A DNA stretch of 64,000 bases from Earliella scabrosa (Eukaryota > Basidiomycota > Agaricomycetes > Polyporales > Polyporaceae), in assembly GCA_022605405.1 (NCBI GenBank), contig JABYQQ010000003.1:2790001-2854000 (forward strand), read 5' to 3'. Below the pieces are notes generated by a model. It was not told the origin of the DNA. It was given only the letters and a program-made list of their open reading frames with translations, and ran no database searches. This document shows positions 34,620 through 45,878 of this stretch, one piece after another. How positions within the stretch are numbered: the stretch's first letter is position 1; the number at the start of each line of letters is the position of its first letter. Position numbers and translations under genes: made by a program.

Positions 34620-35189
34620 CTGGTGGTCATGAATGGCAGTGAAGGAGACTGGGGGTATTTAGTTACTATCCTGTCAAGCAGCCGTGTTATATCAACTCAC
34701 CATAGGATGAGAATAACGTCAAGCCGCATACGCTGTGCGGGCGTTGACACGGGGTGGTATGGCGGCGTGACCTTGTAGGCCGTGGCGAGATGAGCATCAG
34801 TCAATTGCGCTTCCTTGGCCGTAATTGACACATCGTTGTGGTTGAAGCGAGCGCGCACCGACGCCGATGTGGTCGACATGCTGATGGTTGCAGTGCCCCG
34901 TAGATGGCATTCCTATGTAGCGGATAAAGTTTTTTATTCTGCAAGGCGGCGACGCGCCGCTGCCAGCCAGCAGGACCACGGCGATGGGATATATCTGTGA
35001 ATATGGTAGGAGTGTTAAGGCAGATCGGATGCGCGTTTGGCAGACCTTCTCATGCAACCGTGAAGATGCTTCGTCGAATGTCCACGGTTCAGGACAGTCT
35101 AGTACAGGTTGAAGAACTCGAACGGAAACTGGGGTCCGAATACAATTGAATGTGAGCCCAGGTAGAAATCAAATCTTCCCGCTTTCCGA
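34620..35189. other. Intergenic region upstream of the secreted-protein gene
   Basis: 570 bp between the start of the 567-residue secreted protein and the tRNA gene. A GC palindrome ('ggcggcgacgcgccgc') lies at about 34955. No gene seen. Confidence 0.4.
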
Positions 35190-35279
35190 ACACTGATGGT
35201 GAAACGGTATCATGCTTGCCTTCCACTAACGTGTCTGTGCAATTAGCAAGCGGCGTGGGTTCGACTCCCGCTCAGTGTA
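35190..35279 (+). tRNA. tRNA-Gly (anticodon TCC) with intron
   Basis: It folds as a full cloverleaf. The acceptor arms ACACTGA (35190-35196) and TCAGTGT (35272-35278) pair perfectly. The D-arm is GTGA/TCAT, the anticodon stem CTTGC/GCAAG, the loop C-T-TCC-A, and the T-arm GTGGG-TTCGACT-CCCGC. A 19-nt intron (about 35226-35244) sits one base 3' of the anticodon, the standard position for eukaryotic nuclear tRNA introns. The A-box and B-box promoter sequences (TGGTGAAACGG; GGTTCGACTCC) are in place for RNA polymerase III. A T-run follows at 35285. Confidence 0.92.
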
Positions 35280-35499
35280 TTTCATTTTTGGTCGATTCGA
35301 CATGTCATTGAATATAAGGAATCAGGCGACACGCAGGAGTACACATCACTGCATTGTCACCCTACATGGAGTCCACACAAATGTCCGTAAGAGTTCTCAG
35401 TCCAAATAGATTGCTATGCATGATAGAGAGGCTTCAGCTGTGCTGAACTCTGCCATGAACTGAGCATATAATACTTCATTTGAACGCATGGATAGACAC

Positions 35500-36228
35500 T
35501 CACTGGACGTACCACCTCTGGTCGCTTGCAACGCAGAGACCGCCGTGAGCACCATTGCTCGCGGAGCAGTTTGAGGCAAGCCAATCCACGAGCTTTGACT
35601 TGAGACGGGTCAGAACCTCTTCGTGCGCATGAGTGGTGAAGCTTACCCATTCGGTGCGGCAATAGGTGAGTGTGTTGAAGTCTTGGTTCAGGAAGTAGGT
35701 GAGGCAGGTGTTATACTTCATCGTGATCTTGCTCGTGGACGTCTACATTACGCGGATCGGCGTCAGCATCATGGCGAGGATATGGATTCTGAGACTCGAA
35801 TACGCACGTTGAACGGGGTGACGTTGAAGAGTACGCCGGTGTTCTGGCTTTCATAGAGCAACGCAGCAGATATGATGCTGCAGTCGGAGATGCTCGGCCC
35901 CCCTGCTGCCGGGCTCCAGCAAAACGTGTTACCTGTGCGTTGGACGGTCAACTTTGGTAGCTACTGCAGACGGTATGAACTCACAGGGCGCTCCGCATAT
36001 GTTCGAGCTTTGCCGTTTGGTCAGAGAGGTGGCCTGACCGTGGGCGTCGACGACAGTCTCGCCATCGCAGTGCGAGACCTGAACTTCGACGTCCTTGTTC
36101 TTGCCAATGTACGTCGTGTACGCGATACGCTCATTCGTGCACTCCGGCTGGGGAACGAGCGAGACCGACGCAGCAGAGGTGATGCCGAGGAAGGTCGCAA
36201 CAACGGCGAAAACTGAGACGAAATGCAT
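35500..36228 (-). CDS. Small secreted cysteine-containing protein (187 aa)
   Basis: Exons on the minus strand: 36228..35985, 35932..35808, 35742..35647, 35598..35500, in phase. The start is MHFVSVFAVVATFLGITSAA, a clear signal peptide, then a pro-like stretch ending in a KR site before QSSNICGAPC (possible Kex2-type cleavage after LTKR). The mature part has the pattern CGAPCNTFCWSPAAGGPSIS, DCSIISAALLYESQNTGVLF, YNTCLTYFLNQDFNTLTYC and NGAHGGLCVASDQRWYVQ, a widespread small secreted family of agaricomycetes with 8-10 cysteines. Often expressed during host or substrate contact in other fungi; that role is inference and no activity is known. Upstream is an ordinary gap; downstream lies the tRNA-Gly gene. 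Confidence 0.85.
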
Positions 36229-38107
36229 GGCGCTGCGAGGTGAGGGCGATGGAGGAGAGTCGGTGGACTGAGCCGAACGGAGCATGATGCTCGTCCCATT
36301 TATACGGTGTCGCGTGGAGGTGGGGCCAGAGAAGGCCGATGGGGTCATGTGTCTCCGAACGAGTGCATCGGGGCAGCCTTAAGCTTCGAGGTGGGGCCAG
36401 TATGGCGGCCAATATGGTGAACGAGCAGCATAGATGGTCCAGCACGGACGCACGGCGTTCGAGTCCGAGCACGGGCAGGGGATCCCGATGCGATGCGCTT
36501 GGTATGTCCATTGTGGGTACGATTCGGGTTGATAACGTCGGCTAGACTGACCCAGGAGGTCGTGCGCGCATGTCCAGGTGACCCTCGAGTTGACAGCGCT
36601 GACATGGGTGACAGTTGGGATGGGGAGGTAAGGGCAGAAGAACGGTGTCCTCAGCAGACCGAGAGGACACTATGTCTGATAATGGATGGGTTTGGTGCCA
36701 GAGCTTGTAGCGTGAGTCTTGATGGACTCACGTCTGGAGTTCAGCGCATAGCGAGGCGGTGCGTACCGGAAGCGTGCAATTCCCCCCTACATCCGCATTC
36801 GAGCTCGGAGGATCCATCACGGGCTGTCGAAGGTGAGCACCAACGTATCCGAGCAGCCTAATGTTGAGGACTCACTGATCTTACACCAAAATGTTGGCTC
36901 TACTCATCCCAACCTCTAAACCATTTTCCAAGTCTGGTGCCGCTAGATGGACAAGATGGTTGAGGTACTCCAGCTCATTGGGATAGCTTGAAGGTGGCAT
37001 TCCAGGAATTCGGCGACCGGTGCATGATTGCATTCATGTAGTTTCAGACCCGTACGATCCATGACGCAGATTGCTTGAGCAGCATACAGTCCATAGCAGC
37101 CCGAGAATGACATGTACGTGGGAGCACCAGGAAGCAACGATAGGTCATGCCAGCGAGTCTGTACTAGAAGATGTACAGGCGCCTAACTCCAGGCGGGCAC
37201 TGGGAGCCGGCGCTTCAGCACATCGTGGTCGACCATGACTCCGTCGTCTTGAACCTGCTTGACTTTTCCGAAGCCTCCGAGTCAATCACTCTCTCGCGAG
37301 CAGCGGCAACTAATGCACACTATAGCTGAGTGGTACGTTGTCAATGGAATTACGCTTCATCCTCGAACTCACCCGGGCCGTCAGTGCGCCATTCGGACTC
37401 GTTGCTCCGCAGCTGTATTGCAGAGTATCGTGCGCAATGCCAGCATGTAGCTCGAGCACACGTCGGGCATGTCATTGCAGGACTACTTGAGCATCAGCAT
37501 CATGGGGAACTTTCATTCAACTTGAGCGTGAGCGTAAGTGCCGTTTAACGCGCTCCGAGCTGTCGGACAAATTTCTCGTGAATTCCTTGATACAGTTGAT
37601 TTTGTGAGTGTTGCACCCGTTCACGACCCCGGCCCTTCAGGCCCTTCAGCGTGTTTGTCCGTTCAATGCAGTCCGGTATCGTGGCGAGGAAATGCCTCCA
37701 GTTGCCTGGTGCATCCACACGACAACGCGATGTATCCGACTGTATCCGCCCTGCACGACCATCATCCAAGCGACGCCGACTCACGACGGCCATGAAGGTC
37801 GGGATCGTGCTTCTCCGACGTTTACCATTCCGTACCACCGCCCTCGCTCCGACGCGTCAGATGTCAGAGCTTAGTCGGTGACGGCGTGTGCTTTCGCCAG
37901 TCGCGAGACGCCCTTGTATCATTTTCTCCATCCAACTCATCATCAATTGCGGGCACCATCTGCCGTCTCGAGAGCATGGAGGGTATGACCAGGGTACAAC
38001 AGAAGGTATAAAACGCGAGGGCGTGTAGAACTCGGGTTTCAAATCCCTCCCCTCCTTCTCCTTCGTTCTCCCCTATTTCTTTTCGCTACTGATTGCCATT
38101 CATTTGA
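36229..38107. other. Intergenic region
   Basis: About 1.9 kb between the divergent small secreted protein gene and the first GMC gene. Only short chance frames; no repeats noticed. A pyrimidine-rich tract (38045-38085) directly precedes the GMC start. Confidence 0.4.
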
Positions 38108-39312
38108 ATGCTAGCCCGACAGTATCGTGTCGCGCTCGCAGCCCTGACACTGCTCGCGGTGGTCAAATCAGCAACTGCGTCTATCTACAAGCGCGCTTCG
38201 GGAATAACGTCCGATGCCTCCGGCATCGACGGGCAGACCTTCGACTACATCGTCGTCGGTGCAGGCCTGACAGGCGTCACAGTTGCCGCTCGGCTCGCAG
38301 AGAATTCAGCACTCAAGGTCTTGCTCGTGGAAGTTGGAGGAGACGATAGGACCAACCCCAACGTCTACGACATCTACAAGTACAGCGTAGCGTTCAACGG
38401 ACCTCTGGATTGGGCGTGGCCCACAGACCAAGGGAAAGTCATACACGGGTCAGTAATCGTCGGCGCTCTGGATGGTTTAATATTCTGACACGGTCTACCT
38501 AGTGGAAAGACCCTTGGTGGCAGCACTTCCATCAATGGCGGTGCGTGGACACGAGGGCTGAACGCACAGTACGACTCGTGGGCCAAACTACTTGAAGAGA
38601 GCGATGCCTCCGTCGGGTGGAACTGGGAGGGCATGTTTTCATACATGAAGAAGGTAGCATTCCCGACTACGTCTCGCTGCGCGCACGATTGAACTGACTG
38701 TAGCTTGCATGTGCGCATAGGCCGAGACCTTCTCTGCACCCAACGCCCAGCAGCAAGCCAAGGGCGCTGCATCAATTGCGTCCTACCATGGCACAACCGG
38801 GCCAGTGCAAGTCACGTATCCAGATCTCATGTATGGTGGCCCGCATCTGAAAGCCTTCGTGGACACGATGGTGAACGTTACGGGTATCAATCACTTCAAA
38901 GACCTGAATGGCGGCACGCCGAACTGCGTCTCGTTCACACCTCTGGTACGCTCTGCATTGTGACGCTGCCAATGTGCGTTCTCACGTCTGGTTTCTCCGT
39001 CTCCCAGAACCTGGATTGGCACGATAATGATCATCGATCCTCCTCCATCGAAGCGTATTATACCCCTGTCGAGAGCAGGCGCAAGGGCTGGACGCTGCTA
39101 ATCAAGCACCAGGCACGCATTCCGCGCGTTCAATGCAGCGTTATTAGTAGTCTGACTTACCCATCTTGTAGGTGACGAAGGTTCTATTCCAGGACGGTTC
39201 CAGTGCGCCACACGTCGCAACTGGTGTAGAGTTTGCGAAGGCCGATGGCTCCGGAGCGCGGATGAGAGCGTTTGCGCGGAAAGAGGTCATTCTTGCGGCG
39301 GGTGCGATCCAG
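38108..39312 (+). pseudogene. GMC oxidoreductase 1, 5' half (split by transposon)
   Basis: FAD-dependent glucose-methanol-choline oxidoreductase, secreted (signal peptide MLARQYRVALAALTLLAVVK). Exons 38108..38448, 38503..38653, 38721..38945, 39008..39112, 39172..39312, all in phase and without stops. FAD-binding FDYIVVGAGLTGVTVAARLA, GMC signature 1 GKTLGGSTSINGGAWTRG and ARKEVILAAGAIQ are intact. The intron 39113..39171 has a GC donor (CAG|GCACGC). Right after AAGAIQ, where signature 2 (SP-LL-SGIG) should follow, the sequence runs into mobile DNA from 39359. About 20 residues of the family alignment are not found on either side. The catalytic half resumes at 49654. A working enzyme from the split locus is unlikely. 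Confidence 0.88.
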
Positions 39313-39358
39313 GTACGCGCCGCCCCCTAGCCCCCTTCCGGCAGCTCTAGTCTTCATC

Positions 39359-40449
39359 CCCAGTGAAAAGTCCGTCTGCGCCCTGCCGCCGCCAAACGCC
39401 ACGGTACGCCAGCGCCAAAATCCAGCTGCGCCAGGCTGCCATTATCCGCGGCGGCGCCCCAGAGGGTGCTTCGCGCGCGTCATCCGCGCTGTTCGACGTG
39501 CGTCTCAGGGCGGTCGACGTCTCGACAACACGCAACATGTGTCTAAGCTACGTGCAAACTGGCGGCGAGACGAACAGGATTCGCTCCCACGCGTGCTCGC
39601 TCGACACATCGCTGTTGCGTCGACCCATACAGACACGCAAGCGCTCGCGCACCACCGCGCACACCGCGATGATGTCATGCGCGCGGACTTGGGACACATT
39701 CACGCTGCAGTCGCTGTGCCCTTCTTCTCACTCTTCCATCATCTGCTCGTCTCTTGCCCTCTTCTCTACTAGGCTATCCTTTTACTAGATCCTCGTATTC
39801 GACGTGAGACAGGTGAGTACATGCAATGGTACAACATCAAGTGACATGGGAGGACGGAGACCCTGGCGGAGGGGACTAGGAGGGCAGGATTGGGGCGGAT
39901 GGGAGCATTGCGGAGGGGGCGAAGTGAGTGGGAGGGGCTAGGAAATGGAGATCGCGGGTGCGGGTGCAGGCGAGGCAGGAGGGAGCGGGGAACGGAGGGA
40001 GAGGAGAGGGCGCGGGGAACGGAGGGAGAGGAGAGGGCGCGGGGAGAGGGGAGAGGGGAGAGGGGAGGGGGGAGAGGGCGCGGGGAGAGGGGGGAGAGGG
40101 GTTCTCAGAAGGGTGGCGGGGAGGCGTGGCGGAGAGCAGGAGGGGAGGGGTACGGCGGGAGCAGGGGCGCATGCGAGTGGTGGGCGATCGCTGCTGTATG
40201 TACGGTGTCTGGCTCTGTACGCCATTGTACGCGCCTAGGAAGGGAATGCAAAGCAAATTTGGCGCAAGCGTACGATGGCAGAAAATGGCGGAACGGGTTG
40301 ACAGGTCAGCAGATGAGGACAGACTGTGGCGGAGGACGGCGGACGAGCGTGCTTCTTTTTCCGCCAACACTGGCCACCATGAGCCACGGTAGGCCATCGC
40401 GGCCATTGGCAGCTGGGAGCGGCGGGGCGCGGACGGACTTTTCACTGGG
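39359..40449. mobile_element. 1.1 kb non-autonomous element with ~35-bp inverted repeats
   Basis: 39359-39393 (cccagtgaaaagtccgtctg...) matches the reverse complement of 40415-40449 with about four mismatches. The 7-bp direct repeat CTTCATC flanks it (39352-39358 and 40450-40456), a likely target-site duplication. The inside has no credible gene and includes a G/A-rich low-complexity tract (about 39985-40115) built from 'ggggaga' and 'ggagagg' units. Its first 11 bases are identical to the ends of the 9.2 kb element that starts at 40457, so it is probably a deleted relative moved by the same transposase. Confidence 0.75.
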
Positions 40450-40903
40450 CTTCATCCCCAGTGAAAACTCGCTCGGTGGATTCCGTTTTCCCCGGGTGCG
40501 CGCCGTTATTTGGCGGTATTTGAGCCGCGCGGCCGTTTTCGTTCGGTTATCGCGGTCACGAGATCCCGGGGCGCATCAGGGCGCTTCCGCGTTGACGTTT
40601 CCTCGCTCTGTCCGCGACGTCCTTCGAGGCGGACGCAGCCTACGGGCGGACGTCCGCCGGTAGCTTGTTGCCTGTCGCTGTAGTCACCTCAATAAACCGC
40701 TTCGTCATTTGCTTGCGACGTGCTCGCTCCGCGCTCCTGTGTGCGTCTCCTCTCGACCGCCATCTTACCCGCACGCAGGTTGTCCACCTGCCTCTCCTCC
40801 TGCTGGCTATATGCGTATCCACCTCACTGTATTCCTCCTGCTCCTGTCGCTCCATGTGCTATCTGGTCTTGTCAACGTTTTGCCAACCTCGACTAGTCTG
40901 GAC

Positions 40904-43900
40904 ATGCCTGGGCCTGCAGGACGCAGTGGACGCGCTCATCCAGCGCGTCCAGACAGTACTTGGAAATACTGCAGCTGCACACAGGAATGCGGCGGTCGAC
41001 GAACCCATCTGACAAATCAAGAATACCGTGCACACGAACGCCATCGCCGCGCGGACATCAATCGGGCTCTCGAGGGGGCACTCGCGCGTATGCAAACGGA
41101 CGAGCGCCCGAGGAAGCGGAGGCGAGTCGAGGAGGCAGTCGCGCAGGCATGTCTTATATTGTGTCCTATCTTTCTCCAAGAATGCTAACACGATGTAGCC
41201 CGAAAATATGGCTCGCGCCAATCGTGCATCGCCTGCTGGCGGACGCACACGCGCCGATCCCGCGGGGCCACGCCACGACCTCCCCGAGTCGCGCGACGAT
41301 CTCCTCGACCTGCCCGATCATCTTCTCCTTGGGGACATCCCATCCCCAGGCTCTTCCGGGCCGCGCGCTGGAGACTCACGTCAGGACGATCGCGGCACCA
41401 CGCCGGATCGAGGGCATGAGGCACACGACCGGTTCCCTCAGGATCGGCACGCAAATCCACCCCTACCGGATCCGCGCGGGGAGCTGTGGGATGCGCACGA
41501 CGCGCTTCCATTCCAGAACGAGCTCGCGCTGGCAGACGTCGGGGATCGCGAGCTGGAACACGAGGCGCCTGCTGCCGACGAGGCGCGTCCGGCGTGGCAT
41601 GAAGAGACTGGCGCGCCTGTCGAGGCTCGCTTGGAAGACCTGCGGCGCGCGCAGAAATTCATTGAGCTGATCAAGGACGCGACGCTCGGCAACTCGCAGA
41701 TGAGTCGTCGCGCAATCAAACGCTTGAGGAAACCCCTGCGGCGCACGATGGACTTGTCGACTGAGCCCGACCTTCGCCTCTCTCTTCGCATGTGGATCGC
41801 GAATGGCCATTCGCTGAAGGCATACAAGGACAACCGAGACACGGTTCTCGAGCGTAACCTGGACAACAAGATTCCATCTTACAAGAAGATGCAGCGCATC
41901 ATCCGCGAACTCACCGGGGTTGCCCCGATCGTCACGCACATGTGCCCGCGGAGCTGTCTCGCCTACACGGGTCCTTACGCGAAGGACACCCACTGCTCAA
42001 TATGTCCCGAGCGCGAACCGCGCTACGAGATGCGTGGGCGCAAGAAGGTGCCGCGGAGAACATTCAACACACTCCCTCTCGGGCCGCAGGTGCAAGCCCT
42101 CTACCGGTCGTCTCAGAACGCGGAAAGAATGCGCCACCGCGCGAAGATCATGGCCGAGTTTGAGGCTTTCCTGGGCGATGGCGGTGTACCCGAGATGTGC
42201 ACTGACACCTACTTCTCTGAGGACTTCCTGGCGGCTGTCGATGCTGGAAAAATAAACAGCGACGATTTGGTCCTCATGTTCTCGATCGACGGCGCTCAGC
42301 TCTACGAACACAAGTCATCCGACTGCTGGATCTACATATGGATCCTGTTCGACATGTCCCCGAAGCACCGCTACAAGAAGCGGTATGTCCTTCCAGGTGC
42401 ATTCATCCCAGGTCCCAACAAGCCGAAGGACCTGGACTCGTTCCTCTTCCCTGGGCTCCATCATGTCGCAGCTCTGCAGAAGGAGGGTCTTCGAGTCTGG
42501 GACGCCTCTCGTGACATCATTTTCGTCGCCAAGCCGATCATCATCTTCGCTACTGCAGACACGGTCGCGATCCCCTACATCAACGGTCTGGTTGGGCACT
42601 CGGGCGCGCATGGCTGTCGTCTGTTCTGTCCGATGCGCAGTCGACGGAAGCGAGGACGTGGCGGGCACTACTATCCTGCGATGCTCAAACCAAAGAACTA
42701 TGACTGGCCGAGTGCGAATCAAGCCGACTACTCCTTGCGCAACCTGTCTGATGACTCCTCGGTGGAACGGTACAACGAATACCTCAGGCACGTTCTCGCA
42801 TCTCCCAACCAGACTCAGTATGCGAGCCGTCGCCTTCTCACAGGGATCGCAAAACCCTCGATCTTCAGCGGCCTCCCGCACACTTTTGGCATCCCATCAT
42901 GTTTCCCTGCCGACGCTATGCACCATCTCGCCCTGAACGTCACAGATATCATGATAGGCCTCCTCCGTGGGACGTTTCACTGCTCTGCAACAGACAGCGT
43001 GCACGAGTGGCCCTGGGCGTGTTTCCGCGAGGACGAAGACTGGCAGGCTCATGGTCAACTGATAGCCGATTCTTTGCGCTACATTCCTGGCTCTTTTGAT
43101 CGGCCTCCGCGCAATCCAGCGGACAAGATCTCGAGCGGATACAAGGCTTGGGAGTTTATGTACTATTTCTATGTTCTCCTCCCTGGCTTTCTCTGGTCTG
43201 CGCTCGACCCCGTCTACTTCCGGCATCTCTGCAAGCTCATCGCGGGCGCGCGCTTCGCGCTTCTTTTCGAGACTCCCATTCAATTCCGTCCCTACTACCA
43301 CAAGCTACTCATCGAGTTTGTGGAACAGTTCGAGAAGCTCTACTACAAACGCCGCATCGACCGCCTCCATTTCTGTCGACATAGCATCCATCTCCTCACA
43401 CACCTCATTCCAGAGAATATTCGGGTCGGCCCGGCATGGCTTCACTCGCAATGGGCCCTCGAGAGCGCGATCGGGAACCTGACGCGCGAGATTGGATCCC
43501 ATGTCAAGCCCTACGCCAACCTGGCTGAACGTGGGAGTCGGCGCGCGCAGGTCAACGCTCTCTACGCCCTCTTTCCGGAGCTCGCGAACGAGAAAGGCTT
43601 GCCCAAAGGGGCTGTAGTGCTGGGAGGCGACTACATCCTTTTGGAATGGGCACGCGACAAGACGTTCCGAGAGCTGCGAGAACCGCTAGAGGCAAACGCG
43701 CTGATTGCATTCCTGCGCGCGTGCAATGTTGTGGTACCCGCATCGTGGGTACCGGTGGTCTGGAAGTGGGCGCGACTCCAGCTGCCGACGGGCCAGATCG
43801 CGCGTACGGCGTGGCGGGAGCTGAAGGGAGAGGAACGCGGCAAGCCTGTGCGGCGCTCGCGCATGATCAAGGTGAGTGTGGCTGCTTGCTGTGTCCACAG

Positions 43901-44325
43901 GTTTATTCATGATCAATTGGCAGACATACAACAATCGATTTGGAGAAGTTCAGTACTTCTTCCGCATCGACGTGCCGCGCGCGAACGGAGGCAGCGAGAC
44001 GCTGACGCTCGCAATGGTGTCGTGGTTCACGCCGCTTGATATCAGCATCGCGGACAAGTCGCATGGCGTGCTACTAGCATGCCAATACCAAGGCGACAGG
44101 TCGCGCGAGGTCATCGACGTGAAAGAGATTCGCTCGGTCGTCGGAATGGTACCCCTGCCGCCGCGAGACTCAGAGAAGACCGACCCACATTTTGCGACCA
44201 AGTACGCAGATCGGTACTTTGCCATTGAGAAGCTCGGGTTTGATATGAGTGTCATCGAGCGCCAGGAGGATGCTCACAATGCCGCCCCCGAGGGTGAGGA
44301 GGGAGAGGGTGCGCAGGACGCTTAG
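40904..44325 (+). CDS. Tnp2-family transposase (CACTA/EnSpm type)
   Basis: Predicted DDE transposase, 1,105 residues. Exons 40904..41146, 41199..43871, 43924..44325; phases agree. Exon 1 has a Cys/His-rich start (YCSCTQECGG, then LTNQEYRAHERHR) like the N-terminal zinc region of fungal Tnp2 proteins. The core contains CPRSCLAYTG and CSICPEREPRYE (Cys pairs, residues about 329-347), FSIDGAQLYEHKSSDCWIYI (probable catalytic Asp near residue 444), PGAFIPGPNKPKDLDSFLFP, ATADTVAIPYINGLVGHSGA followed by HGCRLFC, FPADAMHHLALNVTDIM and WALESAIGNLTREIGSHVKP. The 41147..41198 intron appears to be GC-AG (CAG|GCATGT). No internal stop or frameshift seen, so it may be functional. ATG 40904 was chosen because it opens directly before the Cys-rich domain; an upstream exon is possible. 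Confidence 0.88.
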
Positions 44326-44378
44326 TTCACGCACACTCTGATAGAAACTGTGTCTCTATTCGCTTCGGTATACATATG

Positions 44379-45647
44379 CTACTTCGTACATCCTTTGGTA
44401 TGCTGCAACTTCATCGCATTGATGGCGAATTCAGACGGCGGAATGAAACTGTCCTCCAGGCTCATCGACCACCCGGGGAACCGCGTCATACCTTCGCTAG
44501 CTGGTGCTTTGCAGACGTTCGGCAACGATATCCCTGCACGCCTTCCCCTAGACTCGTGCATAGCTGCGGGCCGAGGGGAAGGATTCGTATTTGATAGAGG
44601 CAGCGCGGAGGTGCTAGCGGAGGGACGGGAAGTTGAAGCGCGAGGCCAGCCTTGGCTCCGGAACACAGGAAGGGGTCCGGGGCTCTCGTGTTTGCGTTTG
44701 CGAGCGCGCGGCGCGGCCTTCTCAGTCTTGTTGTGAGCCTTCGCCTTGGAGGGTTCCGCATCCTTCGCCCGGGATGCTTTGAGGGTGGCGGCAATCTCTT
44801 GATATGGAGGAAGAGTCGGGACGAAGTTGGAGGGACTCATGGCGCGCATGGAGGCAAGACATTGCTTGACATGGTCCGTAGAGCTGAGCTGAGCAGGGCG
44901 GGGTACCGATGACCCCAACAGACAGGACGAGGGCGGCAGAGTCGTATCCGGTAGTGTTGAGGCTGGCAGAGTGTCCACAAGAGGCAGAAGTGGTAGCGAA
45001 GGAGTCGGGAGTGTGGACGCAGGGAGTTTAGATCCTCGGGTGTTGGCGCCAGGTCTCGGGGGACTCGATAGACGGACTGCGCCTAGGGAGGTGTCCGTCG
45101 TGGTCTCGTAATCTGTGGCATGCGTCCCAGAGGCATCGCTTGATGGCAGGACGGCTCGGATGCAGGTAGGATGAGATTTCGGGGAAGTAGACGCACCTAT
45201 TCTCCCTTCCTAGATGATCCCAGTATGTCCGAGCCTCGCCCATCGCCACCTCCATTGCCACAATGTCTTGAGGCTGCACTATCTGCGACCGCTCGGACCC
45301 TGGGTTGACTAGTAGGAACGCGGCGCGCGCAGACAGACGAGCCAGCCGAAGCAATGCATTGCTGGCTTCTATCCGAGGCGAGGGAGAAGCGGACTCGTCA
45401 TGATGCAATGGCTCTTCCTTCCACATCTCCCATGCCTCAAGCAAGAACATTGCGCTGTCCTTGTCGTAGGACAGCCTGCGCGAGTCAGTATCTCGCCGAA
45501 TACCCCCAGAATGTTGGAGACATACCTCGGAGATATCGAGCCATCGTCTACCTCCAAGCGCGCAAAGAAGTCCCGCGCGTCCTCTGGCATCTCTTCCTCA
45601 GCTGACAAGTAGTCGCCCCAGCCTAGAGAGTCATTGGCGTCCGACAT
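44379..45647 (-). CDS. Transposon accessory protein, minus strand (exon join uncertain)
   Basis: Unrecognised. Exon 1 is 45647..45526 (MSDANDSLGWGDYLSAEEEM, ARDFFARLEVDDGSISP), spliced by a GT-AG intron to 45475 (RLSYDKDSAMFLLEAWEMWK, then ALLRLARLSARAAFLLVNPG and EARTYWDHLGRENR). In that frame it would stop at 45028. A second open stretch in another frame, about 45080-44379, has repeated LPASTLP units, a basic segment (APRARKRKHESPG) that could be a nuclear signal, and a Ser-rich tail. The two are probably one gene, but I could not find a join with agreeing phase, so there may be an unseen intron or a frameshift. It lies 231 bp from the start of the divergent plus-strand gene and converges on the transposase gene. 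Possibly DNA-binding; inference only. Confidence 0.5.
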
Positions 45648-45878
45648 GTTGAGAGTGGATGACGTTGCCAGAGTGGGTAGACTAGAGTCCAAGAACAGTG
45701 TCGCAGAGCAAGAAGCCGAACGCGCAAATCCTGCGCGAAGACGGGCAATCCGCCACACGAGTAGCGCCCATAGACCGATGCACGTGCGCACTCCCATTCT
45801 GCAGAGAGTCCCTTCTCTGCTTGTTCTCTGCCCCTTCTTCTCCCTCTGTTTGCACGTCCTCTAGGCAACCCCGACGCG
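45648..45878. promoter_or_regulatory. Divergent promoter region inside the transposon
   Basis: 231 bp between the two accessory genes' starts, which point away from each other, so both core promoters should lie here. No TATA box stands out; a pyrimidine-rich tract (45795-45855) precedes the plus-strand start. Confidence 0.4.

Noticed and set aside
39876..40663. Open frames of 189-257 residues in the 1.1 kb element
   Set aside because: They translate the G/A-rich low-complexity tract and the inverted repeats; no conserved protein features.
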